A DNA stretch of 64,000 bases from Microbacterium horticulturae (GTDB lineage Bacteria; Actinomycetota; Actinomycetes; Actinomycetales; Microbacteriaceae): NCBI RefSeq assembly GCF_029094505.1, contig NZ_CP119108.1, positions 806,001 to 870,000 on the forward strand, written 5' to 3'. The notes beneath the pieces were generated by a model that worked only from the letters and a program-made list of their open reading frames with translations, was not told the DNA's origin and made no database searches. This document shows positions 1 through 8,688 of the stretch, in pieces (the stretch's first letter is position 1; every line of letters starts with the position of its first letter). Both the position numbers and the translations under genes were made by a program.

Positions 1-990
1 AGACGATCGCAGGTACAGCATCGGAGTGGAGTCCGCTCTGTTCTGCGCGCGGTCGGGGTGGCCATGGCATCCACTCTCGGTCTCGCCGTCGCCGTCATGG
101 CGCTGACCACCGCTGAAGGGCTCATGGTGCGCGAGCGGCTCGCTCCGACCCGCATGGGGCCGATCCGGCCCCGCGGCGGACGCTACGGCGCGCATCACCC
201 GGGGCCGCCGATGAAGCTCGGGATGCTGGGCGACTCGCTTGCCGTGGGGTACGGCGCCGACCATCCCGACGAGACGCCCGGGAGCCTGCTCGCGATGGGA
301 CTGGCCGACGCGGCCGACCGGCAGGTGGAGCTGACGAACGTCGCGGTGGTGGGCGCCGAGTCGACCGCACTGGTGGCGCAGCTCGCAGAGCTGCTCGAAG
401 ATGTGCCCGACCCCGATGTCGTGGTGATCGTGATCGGTGCGAACGACGTCATGCACCTCAAACGCCTCACCGATGCACTGTGGCCGCTGTCTGAGACGGT
501 GCGCGATCTGCGTCGCCGTCATGTGCAGGTTGTGGTGGCCACGTGCCCCGACCTGGGCACGGTGCAGCCGTTCTCGCAGCCGTTGCGATTCTTCGCGCAC
601 TGGTCGAGTCGGCTCACCGCGACCGGTCAGGCGATCGTTGCGCTGCGCGCCGGCGGGCGCACTGTCTCGCTGGCCGACACGCTCGGGCCGCTGTTCCGGC
701 GCGACCCCGAGGGGATGTTCTCGATACACGACCACCTGCACCCCTCCGACGCCGGATACCGGGCCGCCGCTGCGGCGATTCTGCCCAGCGTGTGCGCCGC
801 GGCCGGGTATCCGCGACCGCAGGATGCCGTCGTGCCGCATCGTGTCTACCGCAAGGGGAGCAAACACCCGCTGGCTTGGTGGGCTTTCCGCGCATCGCGG
901 CGCGTCGGCGCGCGACTCACGGCTTCGGAGAGCACCGTGGAGGGCATTCGCACGGCCCGGACTCAGCGAACGCATCCGGAGAGTGGATAA
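1..990 (+). CDS. SGNH/GDSL-family hydrolase, possibly 5'-truncated by window edge
   Basis: The protein is a probable cell-envelope esterase or acylhydrolase of the SGNH fold. The reading frame is open to base 1: Arg-rich codons precede a hydrophobic segment (MASTLGLAVAVMAL), so the real start probably lies at or before the window edge. GTG at 58 or ATG at 64 are internal alternatives. Block I is GDSLAVGYGAD (nucleophile Ser), block III is the GAND motif, and block V is DHLHPSDAGY, supplying the Asp-x-x-His pair near the C-terminus. The basic N-terminus followed by one hydrophobic helix suggests membrane anchoring. The stop codon TAA lies inside a TAAAAT box that could serve the mevalonate operon. 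The substrate cannot be deduced. Confidence 0.8.
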   Translation, partial: RRSQVQHRSGVRSVLRAVGVAMASTLGLAVAVMALTTAEGLMVRERLAPTRMGPIRPRGGRYGAHHPGPPMKLGMLGDSLAVGYGADHPDETPGSLLAMGLADAADRQVELTNVAVVGAESTALVAQLAELLEDVPDPDVVVIVIGANDVMHLKRLTDALWPLSETVRDLRRRHVQVVVATCPDLGTVQPFSQPLRFFAHWSSRLTATGQAIVALRAGGRTVSLADTLGPLFRRDPEGMFSIHDHLHPSDAGYRAAAAAILPSVCAAAGYPRPQDAVVPHRVYRKGSKHPLAWWAFRASRRVGARLTASESTVEGIRTARTQRTHPESG

Positions 991-1042
991 AATCGATCGC
1001 TGGCGCGTGTGACGCGCATCCGCGATTCCCGACATCCAGGAG
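988..1042 (+). promoter_or_regulatory. Candidate -10 box and ribosome-binding site of the mevalonate operon
   Basis: TAAAAT at 988-993 resembles a sigma-A -10 box and overlaps the stop codon of the upstream gene. AGGAG at 1038-1042 lies 7 bases before the ATG at 1050. I see no convincing -35 element at the right distance, so the promoter is tentative while the ribosome-binding site is clear. Confidence 0.4.
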
Positions 1043-1049
1043 ACGACAC

Positions 1050-2051
1050 ATGGCCGCCTTGTCAGGTCGCGTCTCCGACGCGTGGACGCGCCCGTCCCCG
1101 ACCGTCGCCGCCGCTCCTGCCGAAGCCACCGGCGTCGCGCACGCGAAGGTCATTCTGCTCGGTGAGCATGCCGTCGTGCACGGCGCCCCGGCGATAGCAC
1201 TGCCGGTGCACGGGCTGACGCTGACCGCAACCGTCACGCGCACCGACCGTCCGCTCTGGATCGACTCCGTGCTCTACCGCGGCCCGATCGCAAGCGCCCC
1301 CGAGCTGCTCGCAGCGCCCCTGACCGCGATCACCGAGACGCTGCGCCACGTCGGCGCACCCGCGACCGGGCTCGCGGTGCGCATCGACGGAGAGATCCCC
1401 GCCGAGCGGGGACTCGGCTCGAGCGCCGCCGTCGCAGCCGCCATCGCCACCGCGGTCGCGCGCAGTCACGGTGTCGAGCTCGACGATGCCGCACGGTTCG
1501 ACCTCACCCAGGCGGCCGAACGCGTCGCCCATGGTCGCCCGAGCGGCCTCGACGCGCGCTCGGTGGTGTCCGAGACGCCGGTCTGGTTCCAGGCCGGCAC
1601 GGCGCGCGCACTGCCCAGCGCGCTGGGCGGCGTGTTCGTCATCGCCGACACCGGATTGCACGGGCGCACGCGCGAGGCCGTCGGCGACGTCGCAGCCCTC
1701 AGAACAGCCGAGCCCGACCGGGTCGCCGGCATCCTGACCCGCATCCGGGAGCACACCGAGGCCGCCGTGACCGATCTCGCCGCCGACGACCGTGCGTCCC
1801 TGGGCGCCCGCATGAGCGACACACACGCCCTGCTGCGCGAGCTGACCGTCAGCAACGCTCAGCTCGACCGGCTCGTCGCCTCGGCGACCGCGGCCGGGGC
1901 GCTCGGTGCCAAGCTGACCGGCGGTGGACGTGGCGGCTGCGTACTCGCACTCGCCGACACCGACGAGATAGCCGCGCAGGTGGCGGCCGCGATGCGTGCG
2001 AACGGAGCAGAGCGCACGTGGATGCTGCACCCCGAGGACATCGCCGCATGA
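1050..2051 (+). CDS. mvk: Mevalonate kinase
   Basis: This 333-residue GHMP kinase phosphorylates mevalonate to 5-phosphomevalonate with ATP, the first dedicated kinase step of the mevalonate pathway in the cytosol. GHMP motif 1 (HAKVILLGEHAVVHG) is at residues 31-45, the ATP-binding glycine/serine loop GLGSSAAVAA at 121-130, the catalytic Asp in SGLDAR near 168, and motif 3 KLTGGGRGGC at 288-297. The ATG at 1050 is chosen because AGGAG precedes it and because upstream in-frame codons run into the previous gene. The stop overlaps the next start as ATGA, so the two are probably translationally coupled. It is the first gene of a six-gene operon. Confidence 0.95.
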   Translation: MAALSGRVSDAWTRPSPTVAAAPAEATGVAHAKVILLGEHAVVHGAPAIALPVHGLTLTATVTRTDRPLWIDSVLYRGPIASAPELLAAPLTAITETLRHVGAPATGLAVRIDGEIPAERGLGSSAAVAAAIATAVARSHGVELDDAARFDLTQAAERVAHGRPSGLDARSVVSETPVWFQAGTARALPSALGGVFVIADTGLHGRTREAVGDVAALRTAEPDRVAGILTRIREHTEAAVTDLAADDRASLGARMSDTHALLRELTVSNAQLDRLVASATAAGALGAKLTGGGRGGCVLALADTDEIAAQVAAAMRANGAERTWMLHPEDIAA

Positions 2052-3031
2052 CCAGCACCGCCGTCGCCCACCCCAACATCGCCCTCGTGAAGTACTGGGG
2101 AAAGCGCGACGACGCACTGATCCTTCCCGACACCGGCAGCCTGTCCCTGACGCTCGATGTGTTTCCGACCACGACGAGCGTCACGGTCGATGATGCGCTG
2201 ACCGCCGACGAGATGGTGTTCGACGGTGCCGTCGCCACCGGGTCGCCCGCCGCCCGGATCACGACCTTCCTCGACCTCGTGCGTGCACAGGCCGGCAGGA
2301 GCGCGCGTGCCCGCGTCGACACCCGCAACTCGGTGCCCACCGGCGCGGGCCTTGCCTCCAGCGCCTCCGGCTTCGCCGCGCTCGCCGTCGCCGCCGCCGA
2401 TGCGTACGGGCTCGACCTCGCCGAGAAGGACCTGAGCCGGCTCGCCCGCCGCGGATCGGGTTCGGCCTGCCGCTCGATCATCGGCGGCACCGCGATCTGG
2501 CACGCAGGCCTCGATGACGCCACCTCCTACGCCGAGCACGTCTCAGGTCCCGACCTGGGCATGGTGATAGCGGTGGTGGATGCCACGGCCAAGGCCGTCT
2601 CCAGCCGCGAGGCCATGCAGCGCACGAAGAGCACCTCGCCGTATGCGAGCGGATGGGTGCACGCCGCCGAGGCGGACCTCCTGCTCATGCAGCAGGCGTT
2701 CGCCGCCGACGACGTCAGCACGATCGGCGCGGTCACCGAGTCCAACGCCCTGCGCATGCACGCGGCGATCATGGGCTGCCGCCCGCCGATCCGCTACCTC
2801 GCCCCCCAGTCCATCGCGTTGTTCGACGCGGCCGAGCGGCTGCGCCGGACGGGGCTCGAGGCCTACGCGACCGCCGATGCCGGCCCGAACGTCGTCTTCG
2901 TGTGCCGCGCCGCCGACGTCGACGCCGTGCGCGACGCCCTCATCGCCGACGAGGCCGCGGGCATGCCCGCCGACCGGCTCATCGCAGCCCACGCCGGCCC
3001 CGGCGCGCACCTCATCGAGGCCGTGGCATGA
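2048..3031 (+). CDS. mvaD: Diphosphomevalonate decarboxylase
   Basis: This 327-residue GHMP-family enzyme performs the ATP-dependent decarboxylation of 5-diphosphomevalonate to isopentenyl diphosphate. The family N-terminus HPNIALVKYWGKRD is at residues 8-21, PTGAGLASSASGFAAL is the phosphate-binding loop, and RGSGSACRSI is the signature around the substrate-binding Ser/Arg. Both ends overlap neighbouring genes through ATGA (2048-2051 and 3028-3031). In operon order the decarboxylase comes before the phosphomevalonate kinase although it acts after it, the same order as in known Streptomyces mevalonate clusters. Confidence 0.96.
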   Translation: MTSTAVAHPNIALVKYWGKRDDALILPDTGSLSLTLDVFPTTTSVTVDDALTADEMVFDGAVATGSPAARITTFLDLVRAQAGRSARARVDTRNSVPTGAGLASSASGFAALAVAAADAYGLDLAEKDLSRLARRGSGSACRSIIGGTAIWHAGLDDATSYAEHVSGPDLGMVIAVVDATAKAVSSREAMQRTKSTSPYASGWVHAAEADLLLMQQAFAADDVSTIGAVTESNALRMHAAIMGCRPPIRYLAPQSIALFDAAERLRRTGLEAYATADAGPNVVFVCRAADVDAVRDALIADEAAGMPADRLIAAHAGPGAHLIEAVA

Positions 3032-4131
3032 TCCGCGCCCAGGCGCCCGGCAAGCTCTTCATCGCCGGCGAGTACGCCGTCGTCGAGCCGGGTGAGCCCT
3101 CGGTCCTGGTCGCCGTCGACCGGCACATCACGGTCGAGGTCGAGCCCGCCGAGCTGCACGGCAGCATCTCGTCCGACCAGTACGGCCGCGCCCCGCTGCT
3201 GTGGACCCGTGACGACGGCGTCGTCGTGCTCGATCAGGACCACGCGCCCTACGATTACGTGCTGTCGGCGATCGGCACCGTCGATCAGCTCGCCGCCGAG
3301 CGTGGCATCCCCCCGCTCTTCTGCGACATTCGCATCACGAGCGAGCTCGACGACGTGTCGGGTCGCAAATTCGGTCTCGGCTCGTCGGCCGCCGTCACGG
3401 TCGCCACCGTGCGCGCGCTCGACCGGCTGTACGGACTCGAGCTGACCCCGCTGCAGCTGTTCAAGGTCGCCCTCATCGCGACCGTGCGTGTCTCGCCGAA
3501 GGCGTCGGGTGGGGATGTCGCGGCCAGCGCCTTCGGCGGATGGATCGCTTACAGCGCCCCCGACCGCGCCCGCCTGCGCGGCGCCGCCGACGCCGCGGGG
3601 GTCCACGTGCTGCTCGAGCGCGAATGGCCAGGGCTGTCGGTGCGCCGCCTGCCCGCGCCCGAGGGGCTGCGACTGCTCGTCGGCTGGACGGGCCAGCCTG
3701 CCTCGACCGAGCGCCTGGTCGGCAGCGTGCAGCACCGCAAGCCCGCCGGTGAGAGTCGGTACCGCGAGTTCGTCGCCGACAGCCGTGCGGCCGTCGGGCA
3801 GCTGATCGACGCGCTGGAGAGACAGGATGCCGCCGCCACCCTGCTCGCGATCCGTCTCGCCCGCACGGCGCTCGGCGATCTCGCCCGGCATGCGGGCCTG
3901 CAGATCGAGACGCCCGCGCTGACCGCTCTGTGCGACATCGCGACGTCGGCAGGCGCCGCGGCGAAATCGTCCGGCGCGGGCGGCGGCGACTGCGGCATCG
4001 TACTCGCCCCGTCTTCAGCCGATGTGCACCGGATGCTGACAGAGTGGGAGCGCAACGACATCCGCCACCTCGACCTGAAGGTGCAGGAGGCGCAGGGGGC
4101 CATCGATGAGCACGAGCGCAGCGAACAATGA
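3028..4131 (+). CDS. Phosphomevalonate kinase
   Basis: This 367-residue GHMP kinase converts 5-phosphomevalonate to 5-diphosphomevalonate. It opens with APGKLFIAGEYAVVEPG, the motif 1 typical of bacterial phosphomevalonate kinases (MvaK2 type), and carries RKFGLGSSAAVTVATV as the phosphate-binding loop, SGGDVAASAFGGW in the middle, and KSSGAGGGDCGIVLA as motif 3 near the C-terminus. The start overlaps the mvaD stop and the stop overlaps the IPP isomerase start, both as ATGA. Position and motifs separate it from mevalonate kinase. The symbol is left blank because naming (mvaK2, pmk) varies. Confidence 0.93.
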   Translation: MIRAQAPGKLFIAGEYAVVEPGEPSVLVAVDRHITVEVEPAELHGSISSDQYGRAPLLWTRDDGVVVLDQDHAPYDYVLSAIGTVDQLAAERGIPPLFCDIRITSELDDVSGRKFGLGSSAAVTVATVRALDRLYGLELTPLQLFKVALIATVRVSPKASGGDVAASAFGGWIAYSAPDRARLRGAADAAGVHVLLEREWPGLSVRRLPAPEGLRLLVGWTGQPASTERLVGSVQHRKPAGESRYREFVADSRAAVGQLIDALERQDAAATLLAIRLARTALGDLARHAGLQIETPALTALCDIATSAGAAAKSSGAGGGDCGIVLAPSSADVHRMLTEWERNDIRHLDLKVQEAQGAIDEHERSEQ

Positions 4132-5222
4132 GCAGTGAACGTAAAGACCAGCATGTGGATCTTGCGGACGCGCAGCAGCAGACCGCGAGCCCTGCCCGCA
4201 ACGACTTCGACGACGTCCGCTTCGTGCACCACGCACTCGCGGGCCTCGACCGCGACGCGGTGAGTCTGGCGACGTCGTTCGCCGGCATCGAGTGGCCGGT
4301 GCCGCTGTATGTGAACGGGATGACCGGCGGCAGCACCCGCACCGGCGAGATCAACCGGCAGCTGGCCATCGCCGCGCGCGAGACCGGCATCCCGATAGCG
4401 ACGGGGTCGATGAGCGTCGCCCTGCGCGAGCCCGACATGGTGGGCACCTTCCGCGTCATGCGCGATGAGAACCCCGACGGGTACGTGTGCGTGAACCTCA
4501 GCGCCGACGCGACGCCCGACGACGCCGCGCGCGTCGTCGACCTGCTCGAGGCCGACGCCCTTCAGGTGCACCTGAATGCCGTCCAAGAGACCGTCATGCC
4601 CGAGGGCAGCCGGGGCTTCTCGGCCTGGCCCGACAACATCGCCGCGATCGTCGACCGGCTCGATGTGCCGGTGATCGTCAAAGAGGTCGGGTTCGGGCTC
4701 AGCCGCCCCACGCTCGAGCGTCTCGCCGATCTCGGCGTCGCCGTCGCCGACGTCAGCGGTGCGGGTGGCACCGACTTCGCACGCATCGAGAACGCTCGCC
4801 GCGCCGAGAACGACTACGCGTTCATGGCCGGGTGGGGGCAGTCGGCCGTGTGCTGCCTGCTGGATGCGGTGGATGCCGCGCCCGGCGACGTTCCGGCGCT
4901 GGTGGCCTCGGGCGGCGTGCGCACCCCGCTCGACGTCGTGCGCGCGCTGGCGCTGGGCGCGCGCGCCGTCGGCGTGTCCGGAGTGTTCCTGCACGCCGTG
5001 CTGAACGGGGGAGAAGAAGCGCTCATCGCCCGGATTCGCGCGTGGCTCGAGCAGATCGCACAACTGCAGGCGCTGCTCGGGGCATCCACTCCCACCGCCC
5101 TCGTGCACACCGATGTGCTGCTGCGCGGCGGCGTGCGCGAGTTCTGCGAGCTGCGCGGTGTCGACGCGGCCGCCTTCAGCCGGCGCAGCGAGCGCCACAC
5201 AGGGAGTTCAGATGAGGAATGA
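4128..5222 (+). CDS. fni: Type 2 isopentenyl-diphosphate delta-isomerase
   Basis: This 364-residue FMN-dependent TIM-barrel enzyme interconverts isopentenyl and dimethylallyl diphosphate. Recognisable type 2 motifs are RKDQHVDLA at the N-terminus, NGMTGGS, the active-site stretch LQVHLNAVQE with its conserved Gln and Glu, VIVKEVGFG, and VSGAGGTDF for FMN phosphate. It is unrelated to the Nudix type 1 isomerase. The first codons overlap the preceding kinase stop (ATGA at 4128-4131), and its 3' end overlaps the HMG-CoA reductase start by 11 bases (5212-5222), so translation of all operon members looks coupled. Confidence 0.95.
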   Translation: MSSERKDQHVDLADAQQQTASPARNDFDDVRFVHHALAGLDRDAVSLATSFAGIEWPVPLYVNGMTGGSTRTGEINRQLAIAARETGIPIATGSMSVALREPDMVGTFRVMRDENPDGYVCVNLSADATPDDAARVVDLLEADALQVHLNAVQETVMPEGSRGFSAWPDNIAAIVDRLDVPVIVKEVGFGLSRPTLERLADLGVAVADVSGAGGTDFARIENARRAENDYAFMAGWGQSAVCCLLDAVDAAPGDVPALVASGGVRTPLDVVRALALGARAVGVSGVFLHAVLNGGEEALIARIRAWLEQIAQLQALLGASTPTALVHTDVLLRGGVREFCELRGVDAAAFSRRSERHTGSSDEE

Positions 5223-6261
5223 CCCGATCGGCGCGGCGCCGATCCCGATGAAGTGGGTCGGCCCGATCTCACTCAGCGGCAACGTCATGACGGGGCTGCA
5301 GGAAGTGCCGCTGGCCACGTACGAGACTCCGCTGTGGCCCTCGGTCGGCCGCGGCGCGAAGATCTCGACCCTCACCGAGCGCGGCATCGTCGCGACCCTC
5401 ATCGACGAGCGGATGGCCCGGTCGGTGCTGTTCGAGGCCGACGATGCGGCCACGGCGCTCGCCGCCGTGCACTACCTCGATGCGCACCGCGACGAGCTGC
5501 AGCAGGTCATCTCGGGCGCGAGCCGGTTCGCGACGCTGCTCGACCTGCACCACCAGATCGTCGGCAACCTGCTGTTCCTGCGCTTCGAGCTGTCGACCGG
5601 TGACGCATCGGGGCACAACATGGTGACGCTTGCGGCCGACAATCTGATGGACCACATCCTGCGGGTGATCCCGGGGCTGCGCTACGAGTCGATCTCGGGC
5701 AACTATTGCTCCGACAAGAAGGCGACGGCCGTCAATGGCATCCTCGGCCGCGGCAAGAACGTCGTGACCGAGCTGCTCATCCCGCGCGAGGTCGTGACCC
5801 GTCGCCTGCACACGAGCCCCGAGGCCATCGCGCAGCTGAACGTGCGCAAGAATCTCATCGGTACCATCACCGCCGGCGGCCTGCGCAGCGCCAACGCCCA
5901 CTACGCGAACATGCTTCTCGGGTTCTACCTGGCGACCGGGCAGGATGCCGCGAACATCGTCGAGGGCTCGCAGGGCATCACCCACGCCGAGGTGCGCGAC
6001 GGAGACCTGTACTTCTCGTGCACCCTGCCGAACCTCATCGTCGGCACCGTCGGCAACGGCAAAGACCTCGCCTTCGTCGAAGAGAACATAGCGCGGCTGG
6101 GCTGCGCCGAAGACCGCGCACCCGGCGAGAACGCCCGGCGCCTGGCCGTGCTGGTAGCCGCCACCGTGCTGTGCGGGGAGCTCTCGCTCATGGCCGCGCA
6201 GACGAACCCGGGCGAGCTCATGGCCGCCCACGTGAACATCGAGAGGAAGTCCGCGCGATGA
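5212..6261 (+). CDS. mvaA: Hydroxymethylglutaryl-CoA reductase
   Basis: This 349-residue enzyme reduces HMG-CoA to mevalonate, the committed step of the operon's pathway. Key regions are ETPLWPSV (region of the catalytic Glu), GDASGHNM (equivalent of the DAMGMNM CoA/NADP motif), SGNYCSDKKATAVN (catalytic Lys), GQDAANIVEGSQ (catalytic Asp), GTVGNG, and His 340 near the C-terminus. Length and motifs resemble the soluble NADPH-type enzyme of Streptomyces mevalonate clusters; there are no membrane segments. ATG 5212 is chosen over upstream codons because AGGGAG at 5201-5206 sits just before it and the longer frame would run over the fni C-terminus. Confidence 0.95.
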   Translation: MRNDPIGAAPIPMKWVGPISLSGNVMTGLQEVPLATYETPLWPSVGRGAKISTLTERGIVATLIDERMARSVLFEADDAATALAAVHYLDAHRDELQQVISGASRFATLLDLHHQIVGNLLFLRFELSTGDASGHNMVTLAADNLMDHILRVIPGLRYESISGNYCSDKKATAVNGILGRGKNVVTELLIPREVVTRRLHTSPEAIAQLNVRKNLIGTITAGGLRSANAHYANMLLGFYLATGQDAANIVEGSQGITHAEVRDGDLYFSCTLPNLIVGTVGNGKDLAFVEENIARLGCAEDRAPGENARRLAVLVAATVLCGELSLMAAQTNPGELMAAHVNIERKSAR

Positions 6262-7427
6262 CGATCGGCATCAGCGACATCGCCTTCGCCACCGCCCACC
6301 AGGTGCTCGACCTGCAGCAGCTGGCAGACGCCCAGGGCATCGACGTCGGCAAGTACTACATCGGCATCGGGCAGAGCGAGATGAGCGTGCCGTTCGCCGA
6401 TGAAGACATCGTGACGATGGGGGCGGATGCCGCGGCCCAGATCCTTGCGCGGCACGGTGCCGACGGCATCCGGACCCTGCTGTTCGCCACCGAGTCGGGC
6501 ATCGACCAGTCCAAGTCGGCGGGCGTGTTCGTGCACGGCCTGCTCGGCATGGGCGAGCACTGCCGCGTCGTCGAGCTCAAGCAGGCCTGCTACTCGGCCA
6601 CCGCAGCTCTGCAGTTCGCACTCGGCATCGTCGCGCGGGACGCGAGCGAGAAGGTGCTGGTGATCGCCAGCGACGTCGCCCGCTACGCGCTCGACACCAG
6701 CGGCGAGCCCACCCAGGGCGCCGCCGCCGTCGCGTTCCTCGTGACCGCCGACCCCGCCCTGCTCGAGATCGAGCCGGTCACGGGTCTGCACACCGACGAC
6801 ATCCACGACTTCTGGCGGCCCAACTACCTGTCCACGGCCCTGGTCGACGGCAAGTACTCGCTGGCGGCCTACCTGGGCGCGCTCGAAGGCGCCTGGAACG
6901 AGTATCAGTCCCGTGGCGGCGCGGCCTTCGCCGAGATCGCGCGGTTCTGCTATCACCAGCCGTTCACGAAGATGGCGGTCAAGGCGCACGACCGGCTGTG
7001 CAAGATCGCCGGCGCCGAGCTCGACAAAGAGCAGCGTCTGGCCCAGATCGCGGCGAGCCTTGAGATGAACCGGCGCACCGGAAACAGCTACACGGCCTCG
7101 ATCTACGTCGGACTGCTGTCGCTGCTCGAGCGCGACGACGCCGACCTCACGGGTGAGCGCATCGGCTTCTTCAGCTACGGGTCTGGCAGCGTCTCCGAGC
7201 TGTTCACGGGCGTGGTGCGGCCCAGGTATCGCGAGCTGCTGCGGACGGTGCAGGATGCCGCGACCCTCGACGAGCGCCGGGTCATCGATCACGCGCGCTA
7301 CCGTTCGCTGCACGAGGCGGTCGACGCGGTACAGGGCTCGGATTACGAGACGGCCGCTGAGACCCCCGGTCCTTACCGCTTCGCCGGGGTCGTGGACCAC
7401 GTGCGCCGCTACGAGACCCGCCGCTGA
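6258..7427 (+). CDS. mvaS: Hydroxymethylglutaryl-CoA synthase
   Basis: This 389-residue thiolase-fold enzyme condenses acetyl-CoA with acetoacetyl-CoA to HMG-CoA. The catalytic triad is visible as Glu 79 (FATESGID), Cys 111 (ELKQACYSATAAL) and His 233 (CYHQPFTKMA), the same numbering as characterised bacterial HMG-CoA synthases. GSGSVSELFTG near the C-terminus is also typical. The start overlaps the reductase stop through ATGA. It is the last mevalonate enzyme in the operon, and no acetoacetyl-CoA thiolase is adjacent, so that substrate must come from elsewhere. Confidence 0.96.
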   Translation: MTIGISDIAFATAHQVLDLQQLADAQGIDVGKYYIGIGQSEMSVPFADEDIVTMGADAAAQILARHGADGIRTLLFATESGIDQSKSAGVFVHGLLGMGEHCRVVELKQACYSATAALQFALGIVARDASEKVLVIASDVARYALDTSGEPTQGAAAVAFLVTADPALLEIEPVTGLHTDDIHDFWRPNYLSTALVDGKYSLAAYLGALEGAWNEYQSRGGAAFAEIARFCYHQPFTKMAVKAHDRLCKIAGAELDKEQRLAQIAASLEMNRRTGNSYTASIYVGLLSLLERDDADLTGERIGFFSYGSGSVSELFTGVVRPRYRELLRTVQDAATLDERRVIDHARYRSLHEAVDAVQGSDYETAAETPGPYRFAGVVDHVRRYETRR

Positions 7428-7439
7428 CGGAGGCCGTGC

Positions 7440-8669
7440 ATGAGTCGGAAGCTCCCTCGGGTGCCGTTGGCGCGGCATGGGCGACTGCGGTCGCCGCGCC
7501 CGCTCGCGCAGATCGCGACGTTCCTTGCCGCGCTGGTCGCGGTGGTCGTGGTGGGCGTCGGGGGCACGGCCGTGTTCGCGACGTGGAGCGCGACCGATCT
7601 GGTGCAGCAGAAGGCGATCACGCTCGAATCGAGCAAGCCCCTGCCACCGTCGATCGGTGAGATCGAGGGCGGGGTGAACCTGCTGCTGGTGGGCACGGAC
7701 TCGTGCGAGGGGCAGGATGTGAAGATCTTCCCCCGGTGCGCGCACGACGACGGGGGCGAGCGCAACGACGTGACGATGCTCGTGCACATCGGCGATGACC
7801 CGCGGCGGGTCACGGTGGTCTCCTTCCCCCGCGACATGATCGTGCCGATCCCGTCGTGCCCGTCCTCGAACGGGAGCCGGTACCAGGCGATGAGCGCGCA
7901 GATGCTGAACTCGTCGTACGAGTACGGGGGACTGGCGTGCACGGCGCTGACGGTCGAGAACCTGAGCGGGGTCGACATCCAGTTCGCCGCCGCGATCCGG
8001 TGGACCGGAGTCATCAACATGTCGGATGCCATCGGCGGGGTGAAGGTGTGCGTGGCCGGCGACATCAACGACTCCAACACGGGTCTGCATCTGAAGGCCG
8101 GTGAGCACACGCTCAAGGGCACCAAGGCGCTGCAGTTCCTGCGCATCCGACACGGGATCGGCGACGGGTCGGACCTGGGCCGCATCTCCAACCAGCAGCA
8201 GTTCATGTCGTCTCTGGTGCGCAAGCTGCAGTCCGGCGGCGTGCTCGGCGACCCGACGAAGCTGTTCGCGCTGGCCACGACCGCGCTGCAGCAGGTCAGC
8301 AACGGTCAGCTGGTGCTCGATGAGAACCTGGCCAACCCGACCCGGATGGTCCAGATCGCGATGGCGGTGAAGTCGGTGCCCTACAAAGACATCGTCTTCG
8401 TCCAGTACCCGACGGGCACCGATCCGGCCGATGAGTCGCGGGTGCTGCCGATCACCAGCGCCGCCGACACCCTCTTCGCCGCGCTCAAGGCCAACAAGGC
8501 ACTGAATCTGACCGGCAAGGCCAGCCCCGTCAACGGCGTCGACGTGACCGGGACGGCCGAGGCGTCGCCCGGGCCGAGCGCGAGCCCGTCCGATGACGCG
8601 GTCGACCTGCCCAGCAGCATCACCGGCAGCACCGCCGCCGAGGTCACCTGCACTCAGCCGCAGCACTGA
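7440..8669 (+). CDS. LCP (LytR-CpsA-Psr) family cell-wall glycopolymer ligase
   Basis: This 409-residue membrane-anchored protein belongs to the LCP family, whose members transfer polyprenyl-linked glycopolymers to peptidoglycan outside the cell. A basic N-terminus is followed by one membrane helix (residues about 20-48, TFLAALVAVVVVGVGGTAVF). The LCP domain then shows NLLLVGTDSCEG, RNDVTMLVHI, VVSFPRDMIVPIP and LRIRHGIGDGSDLGRISNQQ, containing the conserved Arg/Asp residues that bind the polyprenyl phosphate head group. The C-terminal tail is Ser/Pro/Ala-rich. GGAGG lies just before the ATG. It starts only 12 bases after mvaS, so co-transcription with the mevalonate genes is likely. Confidence 0.9.
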   Translation: MSRKLPRVPLARHGRLRSPRPLAQIATFLAALVAVVVVGVGGTAVFATWSATDLVQQKAITLESSKPLPPSIGEIEGGVNLLLVGTDSCEGQDVKIFPRCAHDDGGERNDVTMLVHIGDDPRRVTVVSFPRDMIVPIPSCPSSNGSRYQAMSAQMLNSSYEYGGLACTALTVENLSGVDIQFAAAIRWTGVINMSDAIGGVKVCVAGDINDSNTGLHLKAGEHTLKGTKALQFLRIRHGIGDGSDLGRISNQQQFMSSLVRKLQSGGVLGDPTKLFALATTALQQVSNGQLVLDENLANPTRMVQIAMAVKSVPYKDIVFVQYPTGTDPADESRVLPITSAADTLFAALKANKALNLTGKASPVNGVDVTGTAEASPGPSASPSDDAVDLPSSITGSTAAEVTCTQPQH

Positions 8670-8688
8670 GAGCGGTAGATTCGACACG

